A model generated the notes under the pieces. That model was not told where the DNA came from. It made no database searches and saw nothing but the letters and a program-made list of their open reading frames with translations. Below, piece after piece: positions 45,711 to 54,711 of a stretch of 64,000 nt of DNA. The stretch lies in assembly GCF_014648675.1 (NCBI RefSeq), contig NZ_BMRO01000003.1, positions 418,711 to 482,710 on the forward strand. Reading direction: 5' to 3'. The position numbers and the translations under genes were made by a program. This DNA is from Actinomadura livida (lineage in GTDB: Bacteria > Actinomycetota > Actinomycetes > Streptosporangiales > Streptosporangiaceae). Every line of letters begins with the position of its first letter. Within the stretch, counting starts at the first letter, position 1.

Positions 45711-46394
45711 TCAGATGAGGACGGCCCGGTCGTCCACGCGGGCGACGGCGCGGGCGGGCGCGCCGTCCGCGCCGGCGAGGGCGATCGGGAAGAGCGACAC
45801 CTCGATCGCGCAGCCCGAGTCCTGCGCCTCGACGACGCGTCCGAGCCCGGTGAGGTTCTCGGCGATCACCGCGCCCGCCCCGCAGAGGATCCGGTGCGCG
45901 GCCAGGGAGAACTCGTCCGAGCCCGGCGGTGCGGTCCGGTCGACGCTGAGGGCGTCGATGCCCACCGTCCGGACGCCGGAGGCGACCACCGCCTCGGCCG
46001 TCTCGGCGGCGACGTAGGGGTGGCCCAGGTAGTCCTCGCTCCCCCACCGCTCTGACCACCCGGTGGCGATGAGCAGGATCACACCGGGTTCGAGACCGGC
46101 CGGCAGGAGGTCCGGGCCTATGGGGGCGCGGGGCGGCAGGCCGCGGGCGTCCATGACGACGGCGGGGCCGGTGAAGCGGGTCAGGGGGAGTTCGTCCAGG
46201 CGCGGAAGGGAGTCGTCGATGTGGAAGGGGGCGTCCACGTGGGTGCCGGACTGCGAGCCCATGTGCAGGCGCAGGACGTTCACCCCCGCCTCGGCGACCG
46301 TCAGCGCGGGCACCGCCTCCACCTGGGGATCCCCGGGGTAGACGGGCATTCCCGTGACGATCGGCACCGACAGGTCGAGCAGCTCAACGCCCAT
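45711..46394 (-). CDS. Cyclase-family (kynurenine-formamidase-like) hydrolase
   Basis: A 227-residue protein from ATG 46394. The metal-binding motif HxGTHxDxPxH is represented by GSQSGTHVDAPFHIDD, and LIATGWSERWGSEDYLGHPY and GIDALSVDRT are further family blocks. Members hydrolyse formylkynurenine or related amides and lactones with Zn or Mn; the substrate here is unknown. The frame stays open far upstream, but only this start matches the family. It is divergent from the HipA-like gene. Confidence 0.87.
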   Translation of the reverse strand: MGVELLDLSVPIVTGMPVYPGDPQVEAVPALTVAEAGVNVLRLHMGSQSGTHVDAPFHIDDSLPRLDELPLTRFTGPAVVMDARGLPPRAPIGPDLLPAGLEPGVILLIATGWSERWGSEDYLGHPYVAAETAEAVVASGVRTVGIDALSVDRTAPPGSDEFSLAAHRILCGAGAVIAENLTGLGRVVEAQDSGCAIEVSLFPIALAGADGAPARAVARVDDRAVLI

Positions 46395-46439
46395 GCGATC
46401 GATTATCCCGGGCGCGCCCCCACCCGATAGCGTTGCGGC

Positions 46440-47267
46440 GTGTTGCCACATGTGACGGCCATCCGATACGTGACGCCGCTGCGCGAGGGCGGGTCGCTTC
46501 CGGGCATCGTCGAGGCCGACGACCTCGGCACGTATGTCACGAAGTTCCACGGCGCCGGGCAGGGCCGCAAGGCGCTGATCGCCGAGGTGATCGCGGGCGA
46601 GCTGGGCCGGCGGCTCGGCTTCCGGATTCCCGACCAGGTGCTCGTCGACCTCGATCCGGCCATCGGGCGGCACGAGCCCGACGCCGACGTGCAGGACCTG
46701 CTGAAGGCCAGCCCCGGCTGGAACCTCGGCGTCGACTTCCTGCCCGGTTCGCTCGGATTCGATCCGCTGGGCTGGCGCCCCGACCCGGGCTTCGCGTCGC
46801 GGGTGCTGTGGTTCGACGCGTTCATCGGCAACGTGGACCGGAGCTGGCGCAACCCGAACATGCTGGTGTGGCACGGCGACATCTGGCTGATCGACCACGG
46901 CGCGAGCCTCATCTTCCACCACGCGTGGGCGAACGCCGCGAGGCTGTTCTCCGGGGCGTACGACGTGGACGACCACGTGCTGACGCCGTACGCGACGATG
47001 CTGGAGGCCGCCGAGGCGGAACTCGCGCCGAAGATCACCGAGGAACTGCTGCGCGAGGTGACCGGCCTCGTCCCCGACCGCTGGCTGGAGGACGAGCCGG
47101 GCTTCGACGGCCCGCAGGCCCTGCGGGACGCCTACGTCGACGTCCTGCTGCCGCGGGCCGGGAAGCCGCGGGACTGGCTGCCCGAGACGGACGTCTCCGG
47201 CCACCGGCCCGCCGCGGCGCCCAAGCGCGGCAGCAACCGCCCGGAATGGCTCGGCGGCGCCTCATGA
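46440..47267 (+). CDS. HipA-like kinase domain protein
   Basis: A 275-residue protein from GTG 46440. It contains a HipA_C-like kinase core: a Lys in YVTKFHGAGQGRKAL, the catalytic loop FIGNVDRSWRNPN (Asp and Asn) and the metal-binding Asp in WLIDHGASL. It lacks the HipA N-terminal subdomain and any HipB antitoxin neighbour. Instead it is coupled by an ATGA overlap to a DUF3037 gene. This HipA-like/DUF3037 pair is widespread in bacteria. HipA phosphorylates glutamyl-tRNA synthetase; the target here is unknown. Confidence 0.85.
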   Translation: MLPHVTAIRYVTPLREGGSLPGIVEADDLGTYVTKFHGAGQGRKALIAEVIAGELGRRLGFRIPDQVLVDLDPAIGRHEPDADVQDLLKASPGWNLGVDFLPGSLGFDPLGWRPDPGFASRVLWFDAFIGNVDRSWRNPNMLVWHGDIWLIDHGASLIFHHAWANAARLFSGAYDVDDHVLTPYATMLEAAEAELAPKITEELLREVTGLVPDRWLEDEPGFDGPQALRDAYVDVLLPRAGKPRDWLPETDVSGHRPAAAPKRGSNRPEWLGGAS

Positions 47268-47665
47268 GCAACATCAGGTCCCCGGAGGACCCCACCGTCT
47301 TCGAGTACGCGGCGCTGCGCGTCGTTCCGCGCGTCGAGCGGGGCGAGGTGATGAACGTGGGCGTGGTGGTGTACTGCCGCGCCCTCGACTACCTCGGCTG
47401 CCGCACGCATCTGGACGAGCGGCGCCTCCTGGCGCTGGACCCCGCGCTGGACCTGGCGGGCGTGCGCGCCGCGCTCAAGGCCGTGGACGCCGTCTGCTGC
47501 GGCGGCGAGCGGGCCGGGCAGGCCGCCGCCGAGAGCCCCGGCACGCGCTTCCGGTGGCTGACCGCGCCCCGCAGCACGATCGTCCAGCCCGGCCCCGTCC
47601 ACGCGGGCCTCACCGAGAACCCGAAGGCCGAACTGGACCGCCTCCTTCAGCTGCTGGCCATGTAA
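47264..47665 (+). CDS. DUF3037 protein, partner of HipA-like kinase
   Basis: A 133-residue protein from ATG 47264, which overlaps the kinase stop (ATGA). It shows the DUF3037 blocks YAALRVVPRVERGEVMNVGVVVYC and FRWLTAPRSTIVQPGPVHAGLT. It is soluble with no catalytic motif. Fixed coupling to the HipA-like gene suggests that it forms a complex with, or controls, the kinase. It ends 30 bp before the convergent HTH gene. Confidence 0.88.
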   Translation: MSNIRSPEDPTVFEYAALRVVPRVERGEVMNVGVVVYCRALDYLGCRTHLDERRLLALDPALDLAGVRAALKAVDAVCCGGERAGQAAAESPGTRFRWLTAPRSTIVQPGPVHAGLTENPKAELDRLLQLLAM

Positions 47666-47694
47666 CCCCGCGTCGGCCAGGTAGCCCGTGCGGC

Positions 47695-48603
47695 CTACGT
47701 CCACTCCCAGCGGATGCCGTGGTAGCCGGCGGCCATGCCGAACTCGATGAAGTGGACGCTGTGGTAGCTGGACAGCCGCAGGTCGGCCGAGTCCTTGAGC
47801 GCGGTGTGGCCGTCGGGCCGCCACGTCCGGTAGCAGCGGGCGGGCAGCGCGGCCGGGTGGAACCGGACCTCGATGAGGAACTCGTGCTGCGGCGTGCGGA
47901 ACCCGCGGCCCTCCTCGGTCACCGGCGGGCCCGTCTCGTCGAAGCCGAAGCCGTACTCCAGCAGGTAGGTCTCGCCGCGGCCGAGGGCCCGGTCGAACAG
48001 CAGCTCGGCGGCGATGAGGCCGCTCGCCTCGTCCATCCTGACCCGCCCGAACCGGCAGCCGCGCGCGGTGCGCGAGGACGGCAGGACGCCGTGCGGATGG
48101 TGGTACACGGCGATCCAGCGGTCGACGCCGCGCTGCTGCGCCTGGAACACCGCCCGGGACCGGACCTCGCGCAGCTCCCGGCGCCGCCCGATCGTGTGCT
48201 GGTCGTGCAGGCTCAGGCCGGTGAGCTGCCGCCCGCCGCGGTCGCCGATCTCGTCGAGCAGGTCGCGGACGCCGGGCTCCGGGCACAGCTCCTCCACCGG
48301 GAGCCACGCCCCGGCGGAGCGCTCGGCGGTCGGCCTGAGCAGCGTCAGCAGCGAATGGCGCGGCAGTTCGAGGATGACCTCCAGGCCGCGGACGGCGCGC
48401 ATGGAGTCGGCGCGCTCGGGACGCGTCCGGCCGCGTTGCCAGTAGCTCAGCGTGGACAGGCTGACGGCGATGCCCTGCGCCTCCAGGCGGCGCCGCAGCG
48501 AGTCGAGGCTGAGGCCGCGGGCCTGGATGGCCGCGTGGAGGGCGACGTTGAAGGGACCGTACTGCAGTACCTGTAGAAGATCGTCTTCTGCGACACTCTG
48601 CAC
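47695..48603 (-). CDS. XRE-type HTH protein with C-terminal beta domain, paralogue 1
   Basis: A 302-residue protein. GTG 48603 follows CGGAGG. The HTH lies near residues 20-75 (RRRLEAQGIAVSLSTLSYWQRG). The large C-terminal domain (about 110-302) is strand-rich, with repeated Arg/Tyr/Trp phrases (ARCYRTWRPDG) and ends GIRWEWT. The adjacent gene 48807-49769 has the same architecture and ends GIEWEWH, so the two are tandem paralogues. The C-terminal domain probably senses a ligand or protein; I do not recognise its family. Confidence 0.75.
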   Translation of the reverse strand: MQSVAEDDLLQVLQYGPFNVALHAAIQARGLSLDSLRRRLEAQGIAVSLSTLSYWQRGRTRPERADSMRAVRGLEVILELPRHSLLTLLRPTAERSAGAWLPVEELCPEPGVRDLLDEIGDRGGRQLTGLSLHDQHTIGRRRELREVRSRAVFQAQQRGVDRWIAVYHHPHGVLPSSRTARGCRFGRVRMDEASGLIAAELLFDRALGRGETYLLEYGFGFDETGPPVTEEGRGFRTPQHEFLIEVRFHPAALPARCYRTWRPDGHTALKDSADLRLSSYHSVHFIEFGMAAGYHGIRWEWT

Positions 48604-48806
48604 CGCTGGCCTCCGGATCCGCTCCGGCCGGCCCCCGCATGACGGCCTTGACTCCTGCACTTGCGACTTCAGCGCTCACTGTAAGGCCAGGGAGGCACGA
48701 TTCCAACCGGCAATTTCCCACAACCGCGGTTCGACGCCCCCGCGCGGCCGCGTCCCCTCTTCAGCGCCACCGGCGCCCGGCTTCAGCGCCACCGGCGCCT
48801 CCGGCT

Positions 48807-49769
48807 TCAGTGCCACTCCCATTCGATGCCGACGATGCCGCGCCGCACCGCGCCGACCGCGATGTTCGCGCTGCCGGACGTGCCGATCCACAGCTCGCCG
48901 AGGCGCCGCCGGGGCGCCAGGGAGCTCTCCGCGGTGAAGCCGTAGCACCGCGCGGGGAGCCGGTCGCCGGTGAACTGGATGATCGCCACGTAGTCGTGGA
49001 CCGGGTGGGGGAAGCGCCGGTCGTAGCTGTCGGCTGCGGGCTGCCCGACGGGCCCCAGCTCGTACTCGACGACCGCGGTGTCGCCCGCCGACAGGACGCG
49101 GTCGAAGACGAGCTCGAACGCCATGAGCCCGCCCTCGGCGCGGATCCGGCCGGGCCGGCAGTACCGCACCCGCGTCAGGGCGACCTTCCCGGCCGGGGCC
49201 GCGGGGGCGTCGTCCGGCCGGTGGGCGGCGCCGTTGCCGGCGCGGTGGGCGCCGCCGGCCTCGCCGGGCCCGCCCGTCTGGTGCACGCACACGACCCGGT
49301 CGATGTCGTCGCCCGCGGCGCGCAGGACGGTGCGCACCGACAGCGTCCAGGAGCGGCGCGCCTCGTCCAGCCGGTAGACGTCGTGGATGCTGAGCCGTTC
49401 GAGCCGGTGGTCGCCGGACCGGTCGAGCTGGCCGACGAGGCCCGCGTACCCGTCCGGGTCCGGCCACAGTTCCCGGACCGGGCGGCCGCGCTCGGCGGCG
49501 GCGAGGCCGGCGGCCGGTCCGGCGCGGACGGCGGGCGCGGTGGGGGCGGGGTCGTCCAGCAGTTCGGTGAGGGTCCCCGGCGGCACCTGGAGGATCTCCT
49601 CCAGCGCGACGACCACGTCCCGCGAGCGCGGGCGGCTGCGGCCGCGCTGCCAGTAGCTGAGGGTCGCGACGCTCACGGTCAGGCCGCGCCGGCAGAGCCG
49701 GTGCCGGATCCGTTCCAGGGTCAGCCCGCTGGCCTGGATGGCCTGCCGTAATGCCCCGGCGAACTCCAC
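48807..49769 (-). CDS. XRE-type HTH protein with C-terminal beta domain, paralogue 2
   Basis: A 320-residue protein from about GTG 49769 (no clear Shine-Dalgarno, so the start is approximate). The HTH RHRLCRRGLTVSVATLSYWQRG lies near residues 22-43, and a C-terminal beta-rich domain carries LPARCYGFTAES and the closing GIEWEWH. It has a Gly/Ala/Pro-rich insertion near 190-220 that the first copy lacks. Same orientation as paralogue 1, separated by about 200 bp. The upstream region has GGTAC repeats (near 49789 and 49815) that could be an operator. Confidence 0.75.
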   Translation of the reverse strand: MEFAGALRQAIQASGLTLERIRHRLCRRGLTVSVATLSYWQRGRSRPRSRDVVVALEEILQVPPGTLTELLDDPAPTAPAVRAGPAAGLAAAERGRPVRELWPDPDGYAGLVGQLDRSGDHRLERLSIHDVYRLDEARRSWTLSVRTVLRAAGDDIDRVVCVHQTGGPGEAGGAHRAGNGAAHRPDDAPAAPAGKVALTRVRYCRPGRIRAEGGLMAFELVFDRVLSAGDTAVVEYELGPVGQPAADSYDRRFPHPVHDYVAIIQFTGDRLPARCYGFTAESSLAPRRRLGELWIGTSGSANIAVGAVRRGIVGIEWEWH

Positions 49770-49858
49770 GGCCGGATGGTACCGGTCCGGGAAGATCGAT
49801 TCATGTACCGGGGAGTACCACTCATGCCACGACAGGCCCGATGAAACGAACAAAAGCC

Positions 49859-50707
49859 CTAGAAGAGGATGGACATGAACGATCCGACCTCGGTGAATCC
49901 GACACGCCGGTACGCGGCCCGCGCCCGCGCGTTGTAGTCGTTGACGTACAGCGAGACGGTCGGCGCGATGCTCCGCAGCGACTCGCGCACCACCGCGGAC
50001 ATCCCGGCCACCGACCGGCCCTGGCCCCGCAGGTCGGGCGGCACCCACACGCCCTGCACCTGGCAGGCCCGCGGGGTCACGGCGCCGATCTCCGCCTTGA
50101 ACAGGACGCGGCCGTCCTCGATGCGGGCGAACGCGCGGCCGTCGCGGACCAGCTCGGCGACGCGGGCGCGGTAGAGCACTCCCCCGTCCCCGGCGTTGGG
50201 CGACACCCCGACCTCTTCGGTGAACATCGCCACGCAGGCGGGGTAGACGACGTCGAACTCCTCCATCCGGACCCGCCGGACCCCGGGGTCGGGCGGCACA
50301 TCCGGAACCGCGGAGGTGGCCATCACCGGCTGCTCCGCGCGGACGGCCCGGGGCGGCCCCCAGTACGGCGAGAGGATCTCCCACAGCTCGCCGACCGCGT
50401 CGACGGGCCCGACGATGGACGAGCAGCGCCGCCCCTGCGCCCGCGCCCGCTCGCCGAACGCGCGGACGGCCTCGGGCCCCGCCGCCACCGGGATGAGGTT
50501 GGCGCCGGAGTAGCACAGCGAGGTGAGCCGGCCGTCCCGCAGGTAGCCCCACATCTGGGCGCCGAGCCGGCGCGAGTCGAGCCCTGCGGCGTGCACGCGG
50601 GAACTGACGAAGACGTTGGACACCGGATCGGCGTCCAGGATCGCGAGGGCCTCCGCCCGGTGCCGGTCGTCCAGCACGCGCACCGGCATCGAGCCGAGCA
50701 TGCGCAC
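49859..50707 (-). CDS. GNAT acetyltransferase with DUF4081 domain
   Basis: A 282-residue protein from GTG 50707. The N-terminal half is DUF4081 (VFVSSRVHAAGLDSRRLGAQMWGYL). The C-terminal half is a GNAT domain with the acetyl-CoA loop VWVPPDLRGQGRSVAGM and YVNDYNARARAAYRRVGF. In many actinomycetes this gene sits beside ispG, rip and dxr; here two peptidase genes intervene. The acetylated substrate is unknown. Confidence 0.87.
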   Translation of the reverse strand: MRMLGSMPVRVLDDRHRAEALAILDADPVSNVFVSSRVHAAGLDSRRLGAQMWGYLRDGRLTSLCYSGANLIPVAAGPEAVRAFGERARAQGRRCSSIVGPVDAVGELWEILSPYWGPPRAVRAEQPVMATSAVPDVPPDPGVRRVRMEEFDVVYPACVAMFTEEVGVSPNAGDGGVLYRARVAELVRDGRAFARIEDGRVLFKAEIGAVTPRACQVQGVWVPPDLRGQGRSVAGMSAVVRESLRSIAPTVSLYVNDYNARARAAYRRVGFTEVGSFMSILF

Positions 50708-50869
50708 GGCTACCGGCTCCGCGACGGGAACGGCCCCCGTTCGGCCCTCACCACTGAAAGCACCACGTGGACAAGACTATGTGGTCCGCGGGCCGGCGCA
50801 CCGCCAAGGTCCCGGTCAACGCCGGGTCCGGGCGGGCTTCCCGGCTCCGGGACGGGCGGCCCGGCCCGC

Positions 50870-52501
50870 CTAGGGCCGGGCGGCCGGGTGGTCGGCGGCG
50901 ACGTGACCGGTACTCTCCGGCCCGTTCTTGCCCGGCTTCGCGGCCTTGGCCGGTTCCGGCGCGGGGCCGGCCTCGCACGAGGCGTCCGGGCCGGGCCGGC
51001 TCGCGGGCAGGTCACCGCCGGCGAAGTAGGCGGCGACGGCCCCGTCCACGCACCGGTCCCCGCCCAGCGTGACGCCGTGGTTCCCGCCGCCCGCCTGCAC
51101 GAGCAACCTGGACGTGGGGAACCTGCGGTGCGTCTCCAGTGCGCCCCCGTACGGGGTGGCGGCGTCCTCGGTGGCCTGGATGAGCAGGATCGGCGGGAGC
51201 GAGGCGGTGCCCCGGACCACCGGGCGCGGCCCGCCCGGCACGCCCCAGAACATGCACGGCGCGTTGTACCAGGTGTTGCTCCACGTCTCGAAGCGGTATC
51301 CCTGCCGGTAGAGGCGCGTGGCGTCGTCGTGCCAGCGGCGCCAGTCGCGCGGCCACGCCGCGTCGCGGCATTCGACCGCGGTGTAGACCGCGTAGGCGTT
51401 CTGCTGGCGCTCTCCGGGCGGCCGCCACGCCTTGCGCAGCGGAGCGTGGTCGTCCCGGTTGACGTAGGCGGAGAGGGCGTCGGCGTGCGATGTCCAGGTC
51501 CGGTCGTCGTAGCCGTCGGAGAGGAAGATGTCGTCCAGTTCGGTCGGCCCGACCCTCCCGTCGATGGGCGCGGCCTTCAGCCCGGCCCGCGCCTTGGCGT
51601 AGGCGGCGGCGACCTCGCGCCCCGTCGTCCCCAGCCGATAGGTCTCGTGGTGACGGGCGATCCACCTGAAGTACGCGCGTATCCGCTTCTCGAACGCGAT
51701 GTTCTGGTCGACGTTGTTCTCGTACCAGACGCCGCTCGGGCGGGGGACGCTGTCGAGCACCATGCGGCGCACGCGCTTCGGGAACATCGTCGCGTACACG
51801 GCGCCGAGGTAGCCGCCGTAGGAGTAGCCGAAGTAGTTGATCTTCCGCTGGCCGAGTGCCTTGCGGATCTCGTCCATGTCGCGGGCCCAGTCGGCCGTGC
51901 CCATGTGCGGGAGGACCTTCCGGTACTTCTCGGCGCAGTCGTCGGCGTACGCCTTGGCCCTGGCCCTCCAGGCCCACTCGTCCAGCACGTCGGCGGGGAC
52001 GGTGTCCGGGCGCGCGCGGCCCGGGTCCTGGTATTTCGGGTCGCAGGTCAGCGAGGGCTCGCTGGCGCCGACACCGCGCGGGTCGAAACCGATCCAGTCG
52101 TAGGACGCGGCGACCTTCTCGGGCAGCGAGCCGGTGAAGAAGGCGGGGAGGTCGCGCCCGTGCGCACCGGGCCCGCCGCGGTTCAGCAGCACGACGCCCT
52201 GGGACTCGGACGCGGTGTGCCGGGCGCGGGTCAGCCGGAGCGTGACCTGCTCGCCGTCCGGGCGGCCGTAGTCGAGCGGCACCCGGACCGACGCGCACTG
52301 GAGGTCCTTGATGCGGCCGCCCTCCCAGTGGTCCTGGGCGGGGCACGGCTGCCAGGCGAGACCTGCGGGCCGCGGGGCGGGGTCGGATCCGGGTCGTCCC
52401 GCGGCGGCGTGGGCGGGCAGGACGGCGGCCCCGGCGGTCCCGAGGACGAGCGCGGCGGCGGCCGAGCCGGCCGCGGCCTTCTTTCCAGCGTCGTTCAGCA
52501 C
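50870..52501 (-). CDS. Secreted TAP-like alpha/beta-hydrolase peptidase 1
   Basis: A 543-residue exported hydrolase related to Streptomyces tripeptidyl aminopeptidase. A signal peptide ends near AHAA (about 33). The oxyanion segment is LLNRGGPG, the nucleophile is Ser227 in GYSYGG, the catalytic Asp is in ATEDAATP and the His in GGGNHGVT. The family cap and TAP C-terminal domain are present, followed by a 40-residue Ala/Pro/Lys tail. GTG 52501 has a weak AAAGCCGGA leader. Likely releases N-terminal peptides extracellularly. Paralogue of the next gene. Confidence 0.88.
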   Translation of the reverse strand: MLNDAGKKAAAGSAAAALVLGTAGAAVLPAHAAAGRPGSDPAPRPAGLAWQPCPAQDHWEGGRIKDLQCASVRVPLDYGRPDGEQVTLRLTRARHTASESQGVVLLNRGGPGAHGRDLPAFFTGSLPEKVAASYDWIGFDPRGVGASEPSLTCDPKYQDPGRARPDTVPADVLDEWAWRARAKAYADDCAEKYRKVLPHMGTADWARDMDEIRKALGQRKINYFGYSYGGYLGAVYATMFPKRVRRMVLDSVPRPSGVWYENNVDQNIAFEKRIRAYFRWIARHHETYRLGTTGREVAAAYAKARAGLKAAPIDGRVGPTELDDIFLSDGYDDRTWTSHADALSAYVNRDDHAPLRKAWRPPGERQQNAYAVYTAVECRDAAWPRDWRRWHDDATRLYRQGYRFETWSNTWYNAPCMFWGVPGGPRPVVRGTASLPPILLIQATEDAATPYGGALETHRRFPTSRLLVQAGGGNHGVTLGGDRCVDGAVAAYFAGGDLPASRPGPDASCEAGPAPEPAKAAKPGKNGPESTGHVAADHPAARP

Positions 52502-52705
52502 TCCGGCTTTCTACCGAAGGGACGCCGCGGACCGCGTGACCTCGGGGATCGCGCGATTCCTCCCCGAATCCGGATCGTCCCCACCGAACGGCGCGGCCCC
52601 GCTCAGGGCCGAACGCCGCCGGAACGGCGCGTGGCGTGCCCGCCGGTTCCACGGAATGGAGCGCGGCGGGCACGCCACGGATCAGCGTGCTCGACTCAAT
52701 GCCGG

Positions 52706-52762
52706 GGCCCTCAGTGCGAGGGCCTCAGCGCGAGGGCCTCAGCGCGAGGGCCTCAGCGGGTC
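52706..52762. repeat. 14-bp minisatellite (4 units)
   Basis: One 15-bp variant and three units of GGCCTCAGCGCGAG, running into the stop codon of the leftward peptidase gene (52761-52763). Confidence 0.88.
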
Positions 52763-54362
52763 AGGGACGCCCGACCGGGAGGTCCTTGCCGGCCCCGGAC
52801 GCGGCCTTGAGCTGCATGGCCGTCGGGTCCGGGTCGTTCAGCGCCGGGACGGCGTCGCAGTAGGCGTCCGGGCCGCGGCTGCTGTCCGGCAGCGCACCGG
52901 TGTCCAGGTACGCGGCGACCTTGTCGTCCAGGCACGCGTTCCCGTTGAGCGTGTTGGAGTGCGTCTTGCCGCCGACCTCGAACACCAGGCGCGAGGACGG
53001 GAACACCTTGTGCATCTCCAGGCCGCCCTCGACGGGCGTCGCGGCGTCCTTCGTGGACTGGACGAGCAGCATGCCCGGCAGGTGCCTGCTGCCCTTCAGC
53101 TTGAGCGCGGGCCCGCCGTTGAACGGCCAGAAGGCGATCGGCGCGTTGAACCAGACGTTGCCCCACGTCTCGAACTGGTAGCCCTGCCGGTGGAGCTTCG
53201 CCGCGTCGTGGTGCCACTTGGTCCAGTTGCGGGGCCAGCGGGCGTCCGCGCCCTGGACGGCGAGGTACACCGCGAAGCCGTTGTCGCCGCCGCCGGAGCC
53301 GAGCCACTGGAGCAGGACGGAGGGGTCCTTGTCGTTGATCCAGGCCGAGAGCGCCTCGGCGAACGGGATGTAGTAGCCGGTGTTGTAGCCGGCGCTCAGG
53401 ATGATGTCGGTCAGCTCGGCCGGGCCGATCTTCCCGCCGATGGGCGACTCCTCGGCCGCGTGCAGGGCCTCGTAGTACTTGGCGCGGACGGCCTTCTCGG
53501 ACGTGCCGAGGTGGTAGACCGAGTCGTACTCGGCGACCCAGCCGAACCAGGCCCGGATGTTGCGCTCGAACGCCTTGTCCTGTTCGAGCTGGCTGTCGTA
53601 CCAGACGTTCTTCGGGTTGACGTTGCCGTCCATCACCATGCGCCTGACGCGCTTGGGGAAGAGCGTGGCGTAGGTGGCGCCGAAGTAGGTGCCGTAGGAG
53701 AAGCCGTACCAGCTGATCTTCTCCTGGCCGAGGGCGGCGCGGATGGTGTCGACGTCGCGCGCGGCGTCAGTGGTCCGCATGTGCGGCAGCATCCAGCCGA
53801 ACTTCTCTTCGCAGTCGCGCGCGTAGCCCTTGGACTTGGCGATCCAGGCCAGCTCGTCGCGCCGGGTCTCGGGCACGTAGGCGGGCCGGACCGGGTCGTT
53901 GTAGTCCGGGTCGCAGGTGATCGCGGGCTTGCTGGAGCCGACGCCGCGGGGGTCGAAGCCGATGATGTCGTACTTGGCGGCCACGTCCGCGTGGCCGACG
54001 CCGCCGAGCCAGCGGGCGAGGGCGGGACCGTAGGCGAGACCGGAGCCGCCGGGACCGCCCGGGTTCACGAACAGGACGCCCTGGTAGTTCTCCTCGTCGG
54101 TGTGCCGGAAGCGCGACACCGCGATCGAGATCTTGCGCCCCTGGGGCCTGCTGTAGTCGAGGGGCACCTCGACCTGGGCGCACTGCGCGTTGTTCATCGG
54201 GTCATTGGGGCCGCTTACCTCGCACTTGCCCCAGTCGATGCCCTGGGCCGCCACAGCGGCGGCGGCCCCGGACGGACCGGTGTCCGCACTCGCGGGAACG
54301 ACGGCGCCGGTGCCGCCGACCGTCGTGACCAAGGCGGTCGCGACGAGAACGATCCTTTTCAT
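52761..54362 (-). CDS. Secreted TAP-like alpha/beta-hydrolase peptidase 2
   Basis: A 533-residue paralogue of the previous gene, from ATG 54362 behind GAGAGGGTCAC. It has a signal peptide (KRIVLVATALVTTVGG, cleaved near ASA at about 26), the oxyanion loop FVNPGGPGGSG, nucleophile Ser222 (GFSYGT), Asp in STKDAATP and His in GGKTHSNT: a complete triad. Tandem location and shared architecture indicate gene duplication. The stop codon lies inside the last unit of the 14-bp minisatellite. Confidence 0.9.
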   Translation of the reverse strand: MKRIVLVATALVTTVGGTGAVVPASADTGPSGAAAAVAAQGIDWGKCEVSGPNDPMNNAQCAQVEVPLDYSRPQGRKISIAVSRFRHTDEENYQGVLFVNPGGPGGSGLAYGPALARWLGGVGHADVAAKYDIIGFDPRGVGSSKPAITCDPDYNDPVRPAYVPETRRDELAWIAKSKGYARDCEEKFGWMLPHMRTTDAARDVDTIRAALGQEKISWYGFSYGTYFGATYATLFPKRVRRMVMDGNVNPKNVWYDSQLEQDKAFERNIRAWFGWVAEYDSVYHLGTSEKAVRAKYYEALHAAEESPIGGKIGPAELTDIILSAGYNTGYYIPFAEALSAWINDKDPSVLLQWLGSGGGDNGFAVYLAVQGADARWPRNWTKWHHDAAKLHRQGYQFETWGNVWFNAPIAFWPFNGGPALKLKGSRHLPGMLLVQSTKDAATPVEGGLEMHKVFPSSRLVFEVGGKTHSNTLNGNACLDDKVAAYLDTGALPDSSRGPDAYCDAVPALNDPDPTAMQLKAASGAGKDLPVGRP

Positions 54363-54540
54363 GTGACCCTCTCCCATCGGCGGCTCCGGACGTCCCGCCA
54401 TCGGGACCGGAGGGGGAGCCGCGCCGATGCATAGCGGATGCCGATTGCGTGGAGATTGTTGGCACTTCGTCCCTTATGGCGGCAAGGGCGGAGATGAGTG
54501 GATACGCAATCGTGACAAGATCATCGGAACTTCGTGATCC

Positions 54541-54556
54541 CGCGGAACGTTCCGCG
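54541..54556. promoter_or_regulatory. 16-bp perfect palindrome
   Basis: CGCGGAACGTTCCGCG, in the 349-bp gap between peptidase 2 (start 54362) and the end of ispG (54712), upstream of peptidase 2. The rest of the gap holds only its promoter and the ispG terminator. A regulator site or part of a terminator. Confidence 0.5.
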
Positions 54557-54590
54557 CCCGCCGACAGCGGGAGGGCCGGGCACGGGCACG

Positions 54591-54626
54591 CGAAAGGGCC
54601 CCGGGTCGGTGACCCGGGGCCCTTCG
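54591..54626. terminator. Terminator after ispG
   Basis: CGAAAGGGCCCCGGGTC and GACCCGGGGCCCTTCG form a 16-bp stem (one bulged A) with a 3-base loop, about 85 bp past the ispG stop on the minus strand. Confidence 0.85.
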
Positions 54627-54711
54627 CTCTCGTCCGCTCCCAGTACGGCGGCGGACCCGCCGCCAGGCCGCGCTGCGACCCGCCGTCAGCCCGCGCTTCG
54701 GCAGGCCGGCG

